Below are positions 36,413 through 49,000 of a stretch of DNA of 64,000 nucleotides, piece by piece (position 1 is the stretch's first letter; each line of letters starts with the position of its first letter). The position numbers were made by a program, and so were the translations under genes. The notes below the pieces were generated by a model. That model saw only the letters and a program-made list of their open reading frames with translations. It ran no database searches and was not told the origin of the DNA. The DNA is from Sphaerolaimus hirsutus (taxonomy: Eukaryota; Nematoda; Chromadorea; Monhysterida; Sphaerolaimidae): positions 8,491,206 to 8,555,205 of the forward strand of contig OZ038459.1 in assembly GCA_964036195.1 (NCBI GenBank), in the 5' to 3' direction.

Positions 36413-37058
36413 CGCGATTGGATACGCTAACGGATGTTTTGGAAGGTTAGATTTTGGAAAGATGATTTAAGTGAACGCGATGCGATGATATTGACGCGCA
36501 GATTATACTTTGATGTGCCGCGCGTTGCTAGCGATAGTGCCGCCAGGATTTCATTGAAGGCAACTGTGCGGCATTCTTTGGATCGCCACCTCTCAGACAA
36601 TCACACTTGAACAAAGCTGTTTATTTGTTTTGTATTTGCTCATTGTTTTCTGACCGAATTGGCTTTCAGCTGCTTACAGCTTTAGATTATAGCATTGTGT
36701 GAGGTTTATACTTACTGTTTTGCTTTCTGTTATGGCAAACACATCTGTGCATTCCAAATGTTGCCATCTGTGTGGAAGTGAGATCTGTTGAATGTATTTA
36801 CACCACATTTCTTATCATGCAGCAATACAGCAGAATTTACAGTGTTTGGATCGTTGTTATCGTGGAATAATATATTTGCATCAACAAAACACATCGCCTG
36901 GTCTAAACAAGCCGGCTACATACAAAATTTTATGCGTTCACAAGACGTGGGGCTTATCTTTGTGAAGCACAATAATTGGATACAAGTCTAAACTGCGGCA
37001 AATTTGTATTACTAAAAAATTAAAAACTTTTGGCATTGTGCCAAAGTTTGTTTCCAAT
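36413..37058. promoter_or_regulatory. Divergent promoter region of SLC26 (-) and the 19-exon gene (+)
   Basis: The two start codons are 646 bp apart on opposite strands with no recognised transposon in between, unusual for this window. That suggests a shared, selectively maintained promoter region. No specific motif was assigned. Confidence 0.45.
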
Positions 37059-40000
37059 ATGAACGATGGCAGTTCGCCGGCTGAGGGGCCTAAGAAAAAG
37101 TCTGGCTGGGCAAGGCTTTTGTCGGGCACCGTCACCAGTTTGCAGTCGGGCACGATTTTAGTTGACGCAGGGTTGTCAGGCTGTCTGGTCGTGCCGTATG
37201 AAAAGGATGTCGTTTCTGGCCAGGTGCCCATTTTTGACCACTTGAACGGGAGTCTCATAAAAGCACAAATTTATACTTCGTTTGAGTGTTTTTCCGCTGA
37301 AATGTGTTTTGTGTCGTCTCGCAGAAATCAATTTCCTCTCATCAGTTCGTTTCTTTACAGGCAGATAGTACGGAGTCTAGATTCGCCACGGGAGAACTTG
37401 TGCTGTGCGTAGTGGAGAAAACGGAGCTCGGTGTAAAGACTGTCGTACGATTTTGCAAGCGCTCAGACTTGGTCGGTTGACATTTTTTGGGCCGATGCTC
37501 GAGCCAGAGACTTTTATTTTTCGATGCCGAGACCAAAACCCGTAAGCTGCCTACAAAGAACACCTAAACCCGTTTCTAATTTTTGCCATTTTTTCGCCCG
37601 CCCAGGTTTTTGGCCGCGGTCGAGTTAATCAGATTAATGTCGAGGCAGATAATTGCACACTGGTGCCGGACGAAAATGCGGCCGATGGAAGGATAGTGAG
37701 ACTGGACTCTGTGGCGCGGCTCGCCAACGACATGGGCAGCTTGCACATAGGAGAAACGTAAGTGTCAAGTAACAAGTAAATATTTACGTAGAGTGACTGA
37801 TAAACATATGTAGATAACACGACTACAAAATTACCCGTCTTTAAGGTTTACCTGTCACTTCACGTATAACAAGAACCCATGAAAAAACGACAGCCAAAAT
37901 TTTTAGTACTAAGCACTAGGTATTTTGCATTTTTTTGTCTAACATACCTGTATATGTTGACCCATTACCATACCTAGGAGCCAAGGACGTAGTCAGGGGG
38001 GGGGGGCGGGGGGGCGGCCGCCCCCCTCCTTCCCGGGCCGGACAAAAAAATGTGCCAGAAATGGCACTTCCAGAAGACGATTTCGTCGACAGTTTGAAAA
38101 AATTCTGCGCGCTAGCGCGCATTTTCCCTTCACAGCATATATTTTCGGCTAACTGGTCTCCGCGGCTTCAAAGTCTGTGAAAATGGACCCAATTTCTGTC
38201 CATGTCGCTCTATATGCCAGTAAAAACAGCCGTATACTGGTGTTTTGGCGCCAGCGGCGCCATGGCGTGGCGCCTACGATTGGGGGTAAAATTCTACCAT
38301 TCCCCTACTACAGGGGTAAAATTTTAGAGGGGGCGCTGCACTGTCCCCCCCACTGTCGCCGGGCTCCGTATACAATCCGCCCCCCACTCAAAAATCCTGG
38401 CTATGTCTAGGGTGTCAAATTTCCGTTTTCCGTTTCCGTTTTCCGCAGGCAAATTTTTTCCTTTTTCCGTTCCGTTTTCCGGCAACTTTTTTTTCTGTTT
38501 CCGTTTTCCTGGCTCATTTTCCGTTTTCCGGCTAAATTTTCAGTTTTTCCGTCCTTTTTCTGTTTTCCGTCTCAATTTCCAGTTTTTCTGCCTTTTTTCC
38601 ATTTTCCACCTCAATTTTCCATTTTTCTGCCTCATTTTACCTTTTTCTGTCTCAACTGTCTGTTTTCTGATCAGCCAAACTGGTAAAAATTCATGCAGAT
38701 GGTCAATGATGTAAAAAAAAAATTCTGTTTCCAGCAAAATTACTGCAAAGTTTTTCCACTTCCAGCAAAATTGCAGCAAATTTTATCCATTTTCCGGCAA
38801 AATTTCAGCAAGTTTTTCCAATTCTGTGCAAATTTGATTTTTCCGTTTCCGTTTTTCCGGCCTCTTTTTCCGTTTTCCAGCCGCTGAAATTTTTTTCCGT
38901 TTCCGTTTTCCTCCAAGTGCAAATTTTTTTCCGTTTTCTGTTCCGTTTTCCGGCTACTGGAAAAATTTTTCTGTTTCCGTTTTCCGTTAAAAAATTTTTT
39001 TCGACACCCTAGCTATGTCCCTGCTTGGAGCTTTTGAAAAAACGGGGTTGTTGAAAAAATCGTTTTTTTTCAACCCTAGTAAGACTAGGGTTGGAAAAAA
39101 ACGTTTTTTTCACTCGATGTTTTTTTTAAATATGTTTTTGCTCCCAGATATGTCCTAGTGTCAACATACAGGGCCGTATCCAGGGGGGGGGGCGGGGGGC
39201 TGCAGCCCCCCCCCCTCCCGGGGCGAGACTAGAAAGTGACCGGAAAATGCGACTTTTTTCAACGTCAGCGTAAAAATTTTTGCGCGCAAGCGCGCATTCT
39301 TCACCAGACATATGGTATTATCATCAGATTTGCTCCATGTGGCCGCAAATCGTTATAAACACACTCGATGTCATGCTTTTTGCTGTTTTGTATGTACATA
39401 TATCTACATACAAATACAGTGTTCCATGGTGCTGGCGCCAACGCCAATGGCGCCATGGCGTGGCGCCTACTAATGGCGCCAGCGCCATTCCGCCACTATG
39501 TAGCTAAGATTTTAGGGGGGGGGCTGAGCCCCCCCCCCCTCTGCGGCCTCCGTAAACAAGCAGCCCCCCCCGCTCAAAAATCCTGGATACGTCCCTGTCA
39601 ACATATTTATATAGGTATATCAGACAGTGGCAATACTCTGTGATGTTAAATATGAGCATATAATGGTGTGGAGCCATGGGATAGCATAATAAGTGGTGAT
39701 TTCTGTCAAAAGTATCCATTTTTTTGATGACATGTTCGTATTTCGGCTTATACTTGAATGTTCGTGACTTCAAGTGAAGTTTGGCACTGAATGGGTAGAA
39801 ATGATATGTTATATGAAACACTTTTACATATCGTTTTTCTACTGTCCAAGGCAATTGGGTTACATGTAGGGTTGGAAAAAAAAACGTTTTTTTTTACTAG
39901 ATGTTTTTTTAAATAAAAAATGTTTTTTTATTAATAAAAAACGTTTTTTTTTAAAAGCTCCCAGATATGACCTTGTGTCAACATATATAGGTATATCAGA

Positions 40001-43000
40001 CAGTGGAAATACTCTGTCATGTTATATATGACCATATTATGGCTGTGGAGCCATGGTATAGCATTATAAGTGGTGATTTGTGTCAAAAATATCCATTTTT
40101 CATTGACATATTGTTTGTATATCGCCGTATAGTCGAATGTTCGTGACTTCAGGTAAAGTTTGGCACGGAATAGTGATCAAACAAGGTTATAAAAGGAGGT
40201 TTGTTCTTTGGGAGTGATCTTACACACTGTGGAGGTACATGGAAGCACATTACCTCAATATTATATACTACAGCAACATATGACGGCTTATTAACCCATG
40301 GTAGCACATAGAAATGCATGATTTGATACTAAAAATGCTACAAAGCCAATGAAAACTACCACTAATGTCAATTTGTGTGTGAAGTTGCGCGCTTGCGCGC
40401 AAAAATTTGCAAAATACCTAGTGCTTAGTACTAAAAATTTCAGCCGATGTTTTTTATTAAAAAAACATTTCGGACGTCATGTTTTTAAAAAAAACAACGT
40501 TTTTTTAAACGTTTAAAAAAAACATCGGCCAACCCAAAGTAAGACACATGAACTAGTAATTTTGAAGGTGAAAATTGATAAAACCTAAAAATTTGCTATG
40601 TTGAGCAAAAAAATTTCATCAAAATTTTCCAGGGTTGTTAAAAAAAGTTATTCCATCCCACCCTCCCCACAGCCTGGAGTACAGCGCGTTCGTGGACGGC
40701 ACGTCGGGTGAACTGTGCGCCATGCGTCTGCGCTACACGCCGCTGGTGGACAACTGCATGGAGTCGTTGGCTGCCCGCCGGACCATCTTCTGCGGCAGGG
40801 TGTTGGGCACCGATCAGCTTTCCGTGGTCAAGGTCGAAACGATCGATGGTTGTACCTTTTATTTACCTGTTGGTTTTTCACTCTATGTAGGGATGGCACC
40901 CGATTTTGTGAACTCGCTGCATCAAACAAATTTTATAGGGATCGGCAGATTTATATTCTGGTGCAGTAGATAATTTGCCAAAATTTACTTTATTTAGTGA
41001 ATGTGCACCAGTAGAAAAAACCCACAATTAAGCGATTTTTAAAATTTGTTTTGATGCAGCTATTCAAAAACGAAAGATGTAATAATGTGAAAATTGTGCT
41101 CTTACTAGGGTTGGCCGATGTTTTTTAAAACGTTTTATTTTAAAAAATGTAGTTTTTTTTAAAAACAAACACGAGGTCCGAAACGTTTTTTTATTTTTCG
41201 GCCAAAATTTTTAGTACTAAGCACTAGGTATTTTTGCAAAATTTTTGCACACAAGCGTGCAATTTCACACACAAATTGACATTGGCGGTTGTTTTCATTG
41301 ATTTTGTGGCATTTTTAGTATCAAAGCATCCATTTCTATGTGCTACCATGGGTAAAAAAGCTGTCATATGTTGCTGTAGTATACTAGTATTTATATAATA
41401 TTCAGGTAATGTGCTTCCATGTACCTCCAGTGTGTAACATCACTCCCAAAGTAACAACCTCCTTTTATAACATTGTTTGATCACTATTCCGTGCCAAAAT
41501 TCACTTGTAGTCACGAACATTCGACTATAAGGCGATATACGAACATGTTGACAAAAATGGGCATCTTTGACACAAATAACAACTTATAATGCTATCCCAT
41601 GGCTCCACAGCCATTATATGGTCATATATAACATCACAGAGTATTGCCACTTACTACCTATATATGATATACCTATATATGTTGACACAGGGCCATATCT
41701 GGGAGCTTTTAAAAAAACGTTTAAAAACGTTTTAAATTATAAAAAAACGTTGTTTTTAAAAAAAACGTTGTTTTTAAAAAAAACATGGCATTAAAAAACG
41801 TTTTTTTTTCAACCCTAGCTCTTACAATTTATAAACACTATTATTCACACTCAATCATCATCATTTCATGCTACCCCTTTCCCCCATCAGCGCGGCAACC
41901 TGAACCTGTCATTTGGTGACGTGGTCGTGTGCATCGTGACGCCTTACACCGTGGTGTCGATTGTGCCCACGAGCCGCGTCGTGGCCGGCGTGGTTATCTA
42001 CGCATCTAAGTATGAGTGTAGAGTCCAGGTGCCACTCCCAGACCCTGTAAAATGTCAAATGTCATGCAGAGTGACACAGCGCATTTGAAATGCCCTGTAA
42101 AATGGCAATGTTTGTCATTTTACATGATTTTTGACCATTGCATGACATTTTACTTTTTACAGATTGTGGGAGTGCCCCCAGAGCAGCGTGAACTCCAATT
42201 TCCTGGTTCAGATCAAATTGCGGGATATCGGCTTACAATCTATTGTGACCGATTTGCAGTGGATTTTGACCCATGGAGATCCGTCAGTTTTGTGGCTTTA
42301 TATTTGTTTAAAATGGTGTGTTTCTGATCACTCGGGTGGGATTGAAACGTTGTTTAGGCACTGAAAAATTAATTGTGAGAAGCGCGTGCTTCTAAATAGG
42401 GAAATCAGAAATCGTAAAGGATTGAAGTGACTGCTGAAAAATCGCCAGTGCAGTCCAGTGATCACACACATGAAACGTTTGGTTTGCATGTTGGGGATTC
42501 TCACTCTTTTTTCTGTGATAGTAGTTTTCATAGTATGTATACTCGGCGGACAGCACACATAGTATGGGAACCTACCATAATTTAAAGAATAAAATCTTGT
42601 GATAAATTTCGTAATTAATTTTACCATAGTAAATACGTAATATTATGATGACAAAACTGTATAATTTTTGTTCATTATTCAGATGGGTTATGGACTTATG
42701 GTAGTTTTTCTACTAAGTGTGATGTCCGCCGAGTATAGCTCTGTGTCGCTTTCTTTTGCGCCCAATCGTAGTTAGCTACATCAAAGGATGGGTAGCTGCA
42801 GGGGTCTCGAATGGGGGGGGTTACCCGACCCCCCCCCCAAACCGCCCAGCTATCTATCTATCCCGGAGGCAAAATTTTGGGCTTCACGCCCGAGACTACT
42901 AGACATTCAGTCTTTCTGTTGTGCTATGGCATGCGACAAATTAGCCCCATTCTAAATACAGGGTTGAAGTGATTCTCGACGAGAATGGAGACGTGATGCA

Positions 43001-46000
43001 TTTGGTTTTGCTGGACCTCGGCGCCGATGTTGCAAATTCTACGTTTGGGGTTTGTTGTGTGGTTGAGAATTGCACCGTGCAAGGCTCAACTTTTTTGCTT
43101 TGCCCTATTTTTGTTGATGTGTAAATGACTAAAAATGATCTCACGTAATGCGTAAATGACTAAAACGTAAATAGTGCATCGCATTAAGTTGTGTAAAATA
43201 CAAATACTAACGGTTTATCATATCTGTTCGGCGTGTATAGCACCAGCAGTGCTTCAATTGGGGGAAAGTGCTGGTAGCTAGGGTGGCAGAATTTACCGTA
43301 CCGTACCGCATTTTTGGGAAATTTACCGTACCGTACCGTTTACCGCACTTTTAGAAATTTACCGTACCGCACCGCATACCGCATTTTCCAAAATTTACCT
43401 TACCGTACCGCGTACCGCATTCATTTACCGCAGAAAATGCGGTAAATTTTACTCGGATTTACCTTTTATATGCCAATTTATTGATGACAATTAATGTAGT
43501 GTTTTGAAATTTTGGCGCGCAAGCGCGCAAATTTCACAACACTGTTTTCCTGATTTGAAGCCCTTTCATTTCAACACGCTCTTAAAATGTAAATTGCACT
43601 CACTTTTAGCAATTTTTCACCCACTTTTAGCAATTTTTCGTCATTTTCTTCCTTCTACCCCTTGAAAAAACCTATATATTGAGCCCCTACATTGTGGGTA
43701 ATGTAATTGTATGTCATCATACTGTTATTGTGTTCTTAAGTCCATTTATCAAATTGTGTCATTGAATTTGGTGTCAATTTATGAAGTAAAAGTTGTCTGT
43801 AGTCCGGCATTGATACATTTCTGACAATCGGAAATTTACCGTACCGTACCGCGTACCGCACTTTTCAGATTTACCGTACCGTACCGTTTACCGCAAAATT
43901 GAAGATTTACCGTACCGTACCGTTTACCGCAAAATGGAAAATTGACCGTACCGTACGGTTTACCGCAAGGCCGTACCGTCTGCCACCCTACTGGTAGCTG
44001 GTATATAAATAGTTGGCCAACACGGGGGTAGGGTGGTTTCATGGGATAGTAGTGAAAAAAATTTGCTTTGGGATTGATAGATTGTTGTGGGGTCCTGGGG
44101 GGAAGTATTTATATAGCTGATGCGTTTGAGGGGGATAACTCACCCTCTCCGCTAACACCCCCTGGGTTGTTTGTTGTGCAAATAAATAAGTTCACAGGCT
44201 TGCACAAAAACTTTTTGTTTGATGTCGCACATACTACAACTGCACTCACTCAGCTTCAAATCCACATACTCTGCCTGATGTGTGCGCACGGGCTAGCGGC
44301 CTTCTAACGTTTCAGATGAGCACTCCGAGTTTCCATCGATCGAGTTCCAGCGAACCACCACTGGATCAATATGTTGCTCCAGTTACATCGGCAGTGGCAT
44401 ACCCCCCGCCTTTGTTTCAATCACACATGAGCGGTTTTTTGCCGAGACCACAATACTTGCCGCATCCGTTACCTCTGCCGCAACAACCTGCTCAAATGGT
44501 ATGGATATTTTTTTTTAGCCAGTCTCCGCACCCTGTAAAAGATCGGTCAAAATTGTCTGGTTCCGGGTGTCCTGTAAAATGCTAGATGTATTTTCTCGGG
44601 TATTTAAAAAGAATTGACACGATTTTGTCCAACATTTACAGGGTGCGTGGATAGCCCCAGTTCTTCACCTGGGGTTTTGTTTTAGTTGCATGTTGATATT
44701 TCTTTTTTTATATTTTTGTGTGGCCTTTGCTGGGTGTGCACCGCCGTTTGATTATCCAATTAAGTGCTTATCTACGTTCTGTCGCAGATGAACGGCATGT
44801 CGATGGTCCAGCTGCCATACAACAGTCACCAACCTTTCCTCCCGCCAGTCGCGGCCCTACAACAACCTATGGTATTGTTTTTTGTTCAAACTGTATTTTT
44901 TTAATGTGTTCATTGCTTGGAAAAATGGAGCGCTGAATGAGTGATCGTTTGCAGACATTCAATACCGCGGGACCGGGTCATTACGCCACGCCGCAGATGG
45001 TTTACAGCTCGGGTATGATTCAAAATTGTTGGTCTCATTATATAGCAAAATCATTTTTGCTTAAAAGTTTGCATACAAATTCAGGCGGGCCAGCGGCACC
45101 GGCCTACTTCGTGCCACACGGACAGTTCGTATCAGGTCATCCACTGGCGCCATCCATGGCGCCGACCCTGGCGCCGTCCGTGGTGCCGCCCCTGGCGTAT
45201 GCCCCCTGCAACTCGGTGGCGACCTCTAGCGGCATCGGAGCCGATTTTAACCCCCCTGTGGCAGCTGCTAGCCATTATGTGCAAGTAGCTGGCTCTTCAG
45301 CGAATGGTCATACTATCACATCTGGAATTGGGCCGGAATCTGTTTGTTTGTGTTATTTTCACTTTTTATTTTTTTAAATTGTTAATTTGATCACTTTTAC
45401 GTTCGTGTAATACGCGCTCTTTTCAGTGTGTCGGGTCCGGGGTTGGACAGGAAATTCCGACTGCACCCAAACTTATGAATTCTGATGCAGCGGTTGCATC
45501 GTCGTGCAGCAGCTATGGAACGCCCAGCGAAATAGTTTTCAAGCAACCTGCAAATGAAGTTACCCATTACTCGCCGGTGTGTTATTTATTCAATTTTTTG
45601 TGGCATCTTTAGTGAACCTATATTTTGTTGGTTTTGGGACTTTCTTTCTTACTTGGTATGTGGTTCGCTCTGGAATTTCCCCCTTTCCCTTAGGCAAATT
45701 CAAATTTAATAGGTGGGCGGGATGTATTGTTTGGTAAAAGTTACAGTGGTGTTTTTTGTTGATTATTTTAATGTGTTTTTACTTTTCACGCTGTAATTAA
45801 GCCTTTTAAGTCAAAATCATGCCAATAGTGCGGTCACGCATTTGCCCGTTTAAACGATTTTAGTTCATTTTGTGTTGGCAGAACGCATGAATATTTACGT
45901 CTTCCATATTGTGAAAACGTTGTGTGAACGGTAAGAAACTAGAGTAATTATGACATGCCGTATTTCCTCGAAATACCCCCGGGTGTTATTTTTTCATAGA

Positions 46001-49000
46001 GCAAATTTTGAGGGGGTTAAACGAGGGGTGTATTTCGGGGAAATACGGTAGATAAATATGGTTCGGGAACTTGTTTTTCCAGGATATTTTAGGTAAATAC
46101 TTTTTCTCGCAATTACACCTACTGGCATTTCCGCTCGTGAATTAGTGACGAGGAAAGTGGGAAGTGCTAATTCAAAATAAGTTTAAAGTCAAGTGACATA
46201 TAAGTCAAAAGTAAAGCAATTTTTTCATTTACAGGCATAATTGTCTATAATTTGTTTGTGTCACTTGACTTAACACTTATAACTTTACTTGTCACTTGTC
46301 AACATGCGAAAATGGCCCATGTTCACTAAGTGCGCGACCGGTATCGGTGGCAGTTTTGATGACGCCAACGTGAGGTGGGCTGATGCCGATTTGGATGTCG
46401 GTATCATGGGTTCTTCATCCAGCAGCAGCTATGCCAGTTGCGAAGATGGTGCCATTTTCGGTTCGGTACACTATTTTTCACCGGATGGTCGGTTTGATGA
46501 ACCCGACACTGACAGAGCTAACGTGCAGGTTGGCTGTTGTGAAATGCCCCACACACGCTAGTTGACATCGAGACCAAATGTCAACTGGTTCCGTTCCTCA
46601 TTCAAAGATTGCATTTGGACGTCGTTCGTCCACTCGTCAGCAGACTTTGAATCGGGAACGGAACCAGTTGAAATTTGGTGTCGATGTCAACTGACGGTGC
46701 ACTATTCCGCACATCGGCCTATTCCGCATTTTGGCTCATCCCGCACATTTACCTGCCCATCCCGCATTTCGGCTTATCCCGCATTTCGGCCTATCCCGCA
46801 CACGAACCCATCACGCACACTGCCTATCTCGCACATTACACCGGCAAGATGCGGGATAGGCCAAAATGCGGAATGGGCAGGTAAATGTGCGGGATGAGCC
46901 AAAATGCGGAATAGGCCGATGTGCGGAATAGGCATGCGCCATGTCAACTAGCGTGCGTGGGCCCAAAGCAGTAGCTTAGCGTTTGTCACAGTGTTTGCCA
47001 CTTTGATTTATCTGCTGCATGCTCTGCTGTGTGTGTTCCCCGTGTGCTGCCCCTGGACACCCTTGGCGTTGGTTCGGCGTGGCTAACAGCTTAGGCTGCC
47101 GCATTGTGTCTTATAATGTGTTCCCTTGCCCAGCATTTTGAGTGTCTTGTCTATATGTGTCAATTTTTAATTGTTGCTGTGGGTTAACATTGGTTAACAG
47201 GGCACTAATGTGAACTACTTTGTTTTTGCTAGATTAAACACTAGAATATTTAAAAGTGTATTTAAATTAATATGTTTTTGTTTTTATTTGCACCGGGATA
47301 GTAGACGATCAGCAATGACATCCAGGGGCACCCACCAATTGATTGGTTTGTCCACAATAGATAAATTACTTGCTTAGTATAACTATTTTTCCCGCATACC
47401 TCACTTTTATACCATTTTGTTTTAGCACTATTATACCATCCATTGTCAATTTTTTGGAGCCACTTTTTGTCAAACGGCTTCGACAAATAGATTATGTATT
47501 TGCATTGCTATTTCTACTGCATAGATAGATTTTCCTCTTTTAATTACTGCTATTTATGTGAGCATTTACAAACCGGAGCATGAATTGACATCAATGGCAA
47601 TCCCACGTCTGGTGACAAACCACATTTCAAATAGCCTGTCGAATGACACGTAGTTTCAATTTCGCGGTGACGAGTTTGCGGCGAATTTGAACATTTTTTG
47701 GCATCTGAATATTGTTTGAAATTAGTTACTTTACTCTCCAGTCCAGGGCCGTATCCAGGGGGGGCGGGGGGGGGGGGGCTACAGCCCCCCCCCTTCCCGG
47801 GGTGAGACCAGAAAGTGACCGCAAAATGCGACTTTTTGAACATCAGCATAAAAAATTTTGCGCGCAAGCGCGCATTTATTACCAGAGATGAGGTATTATC
47901 ATCATATTTGCTCCCTGTGGCCGCAAATCGTTAAAAAACGACTCGATGGTGTGCTTTTTGCTGTATTTGAATGTATATTTACATACACATAAGCGTTCCA
48001 TGGCGCTGGCGCCAACGCCAATGGCGCCGTGGCGTGGCGCCTACCAATGGCGCCATTCCGCCACTCTGTAGGTAAAATTTTAGGGAGGGGTGAGCCCCCC
48101 CCCCCCCGCTCGCCGGCCTCCTTAAACAAGCAGCCCCCCCGCTCAAAAATCCTGGATACGTCCCTGCTCCAGTCTGTGGGATTGCTATTAGATCTATACA
48201 CAAAACGTTTCACCTTCAATCCTTTTCAGGGTTCACTGCAGCACGTGAATGTTCGTTACCAGTCAGAACGAATATGTCGCATCACCGATTTCGACTCAAC
48301 GCAACAAGATGTGGCTGACTTAGAGCAATGTGATAAAGGTAAGCGTAATTTCGGGACACTGAATGTAGGGCACTGACTGCGACGGTTACATTTGCTGTTC
48401 CATTGCATTCGGGATTTCGCGTAAAACACAAAAATTGGCGGAAATTGGCACACAAAAACAAAGCTGCTCGCTCGAGGATGATTTTTGCTCAAATTCGTCA
48501 ATTTTGGTTATTGATACTTATTTTCAGCCATTTAACTATCTTCAAAACGTTTTTCACTTTATTTATCAAAACGCACTTATTTTGAAATAACCACTGCTAA
48601 TTTGATTTATTTTGCAAATAGGTAAAAAAAAATTATCTGTTTTTCATTTTCAGAGCGCGACAATGCGGCCACTGATAACACGATTCCAGACGACCCCACC
48701 GAATCAGTTGTTTTCATTCAGCCCGTTTCTAACAAATCAAGTGACGCTGCAGCCCAGCCCGAAAGTGTAGAAAGTGCTTTTGCCCGTTGCAACGTGGTGA
48801 AGTGGCAGCAATTTGAACGCACTGAGGGACTGGTGCGGAGTAACGCCACCAAGTGTCAGCTGGATGTGAACGAGGTCTGGGAGGTGTTTTTTAAACGACA
48901 TTTATCTTATTATGTTCTTTGGGTTCAGGCAGGAGCCCAATTTGGACAATAAAATAAAAATACAAAACCGAATCTCGATGTCGGCCCACGAGAATGGAAT

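Noticed and set aside
43279..43990. Regular short repeats that could suggest a CRISPR array or satellite
   Set aside because: Repeats are contiguous without unique spacers and are bounded by inverted ends and an 8-bp duplication; they belong to a transposon in an animal genome.
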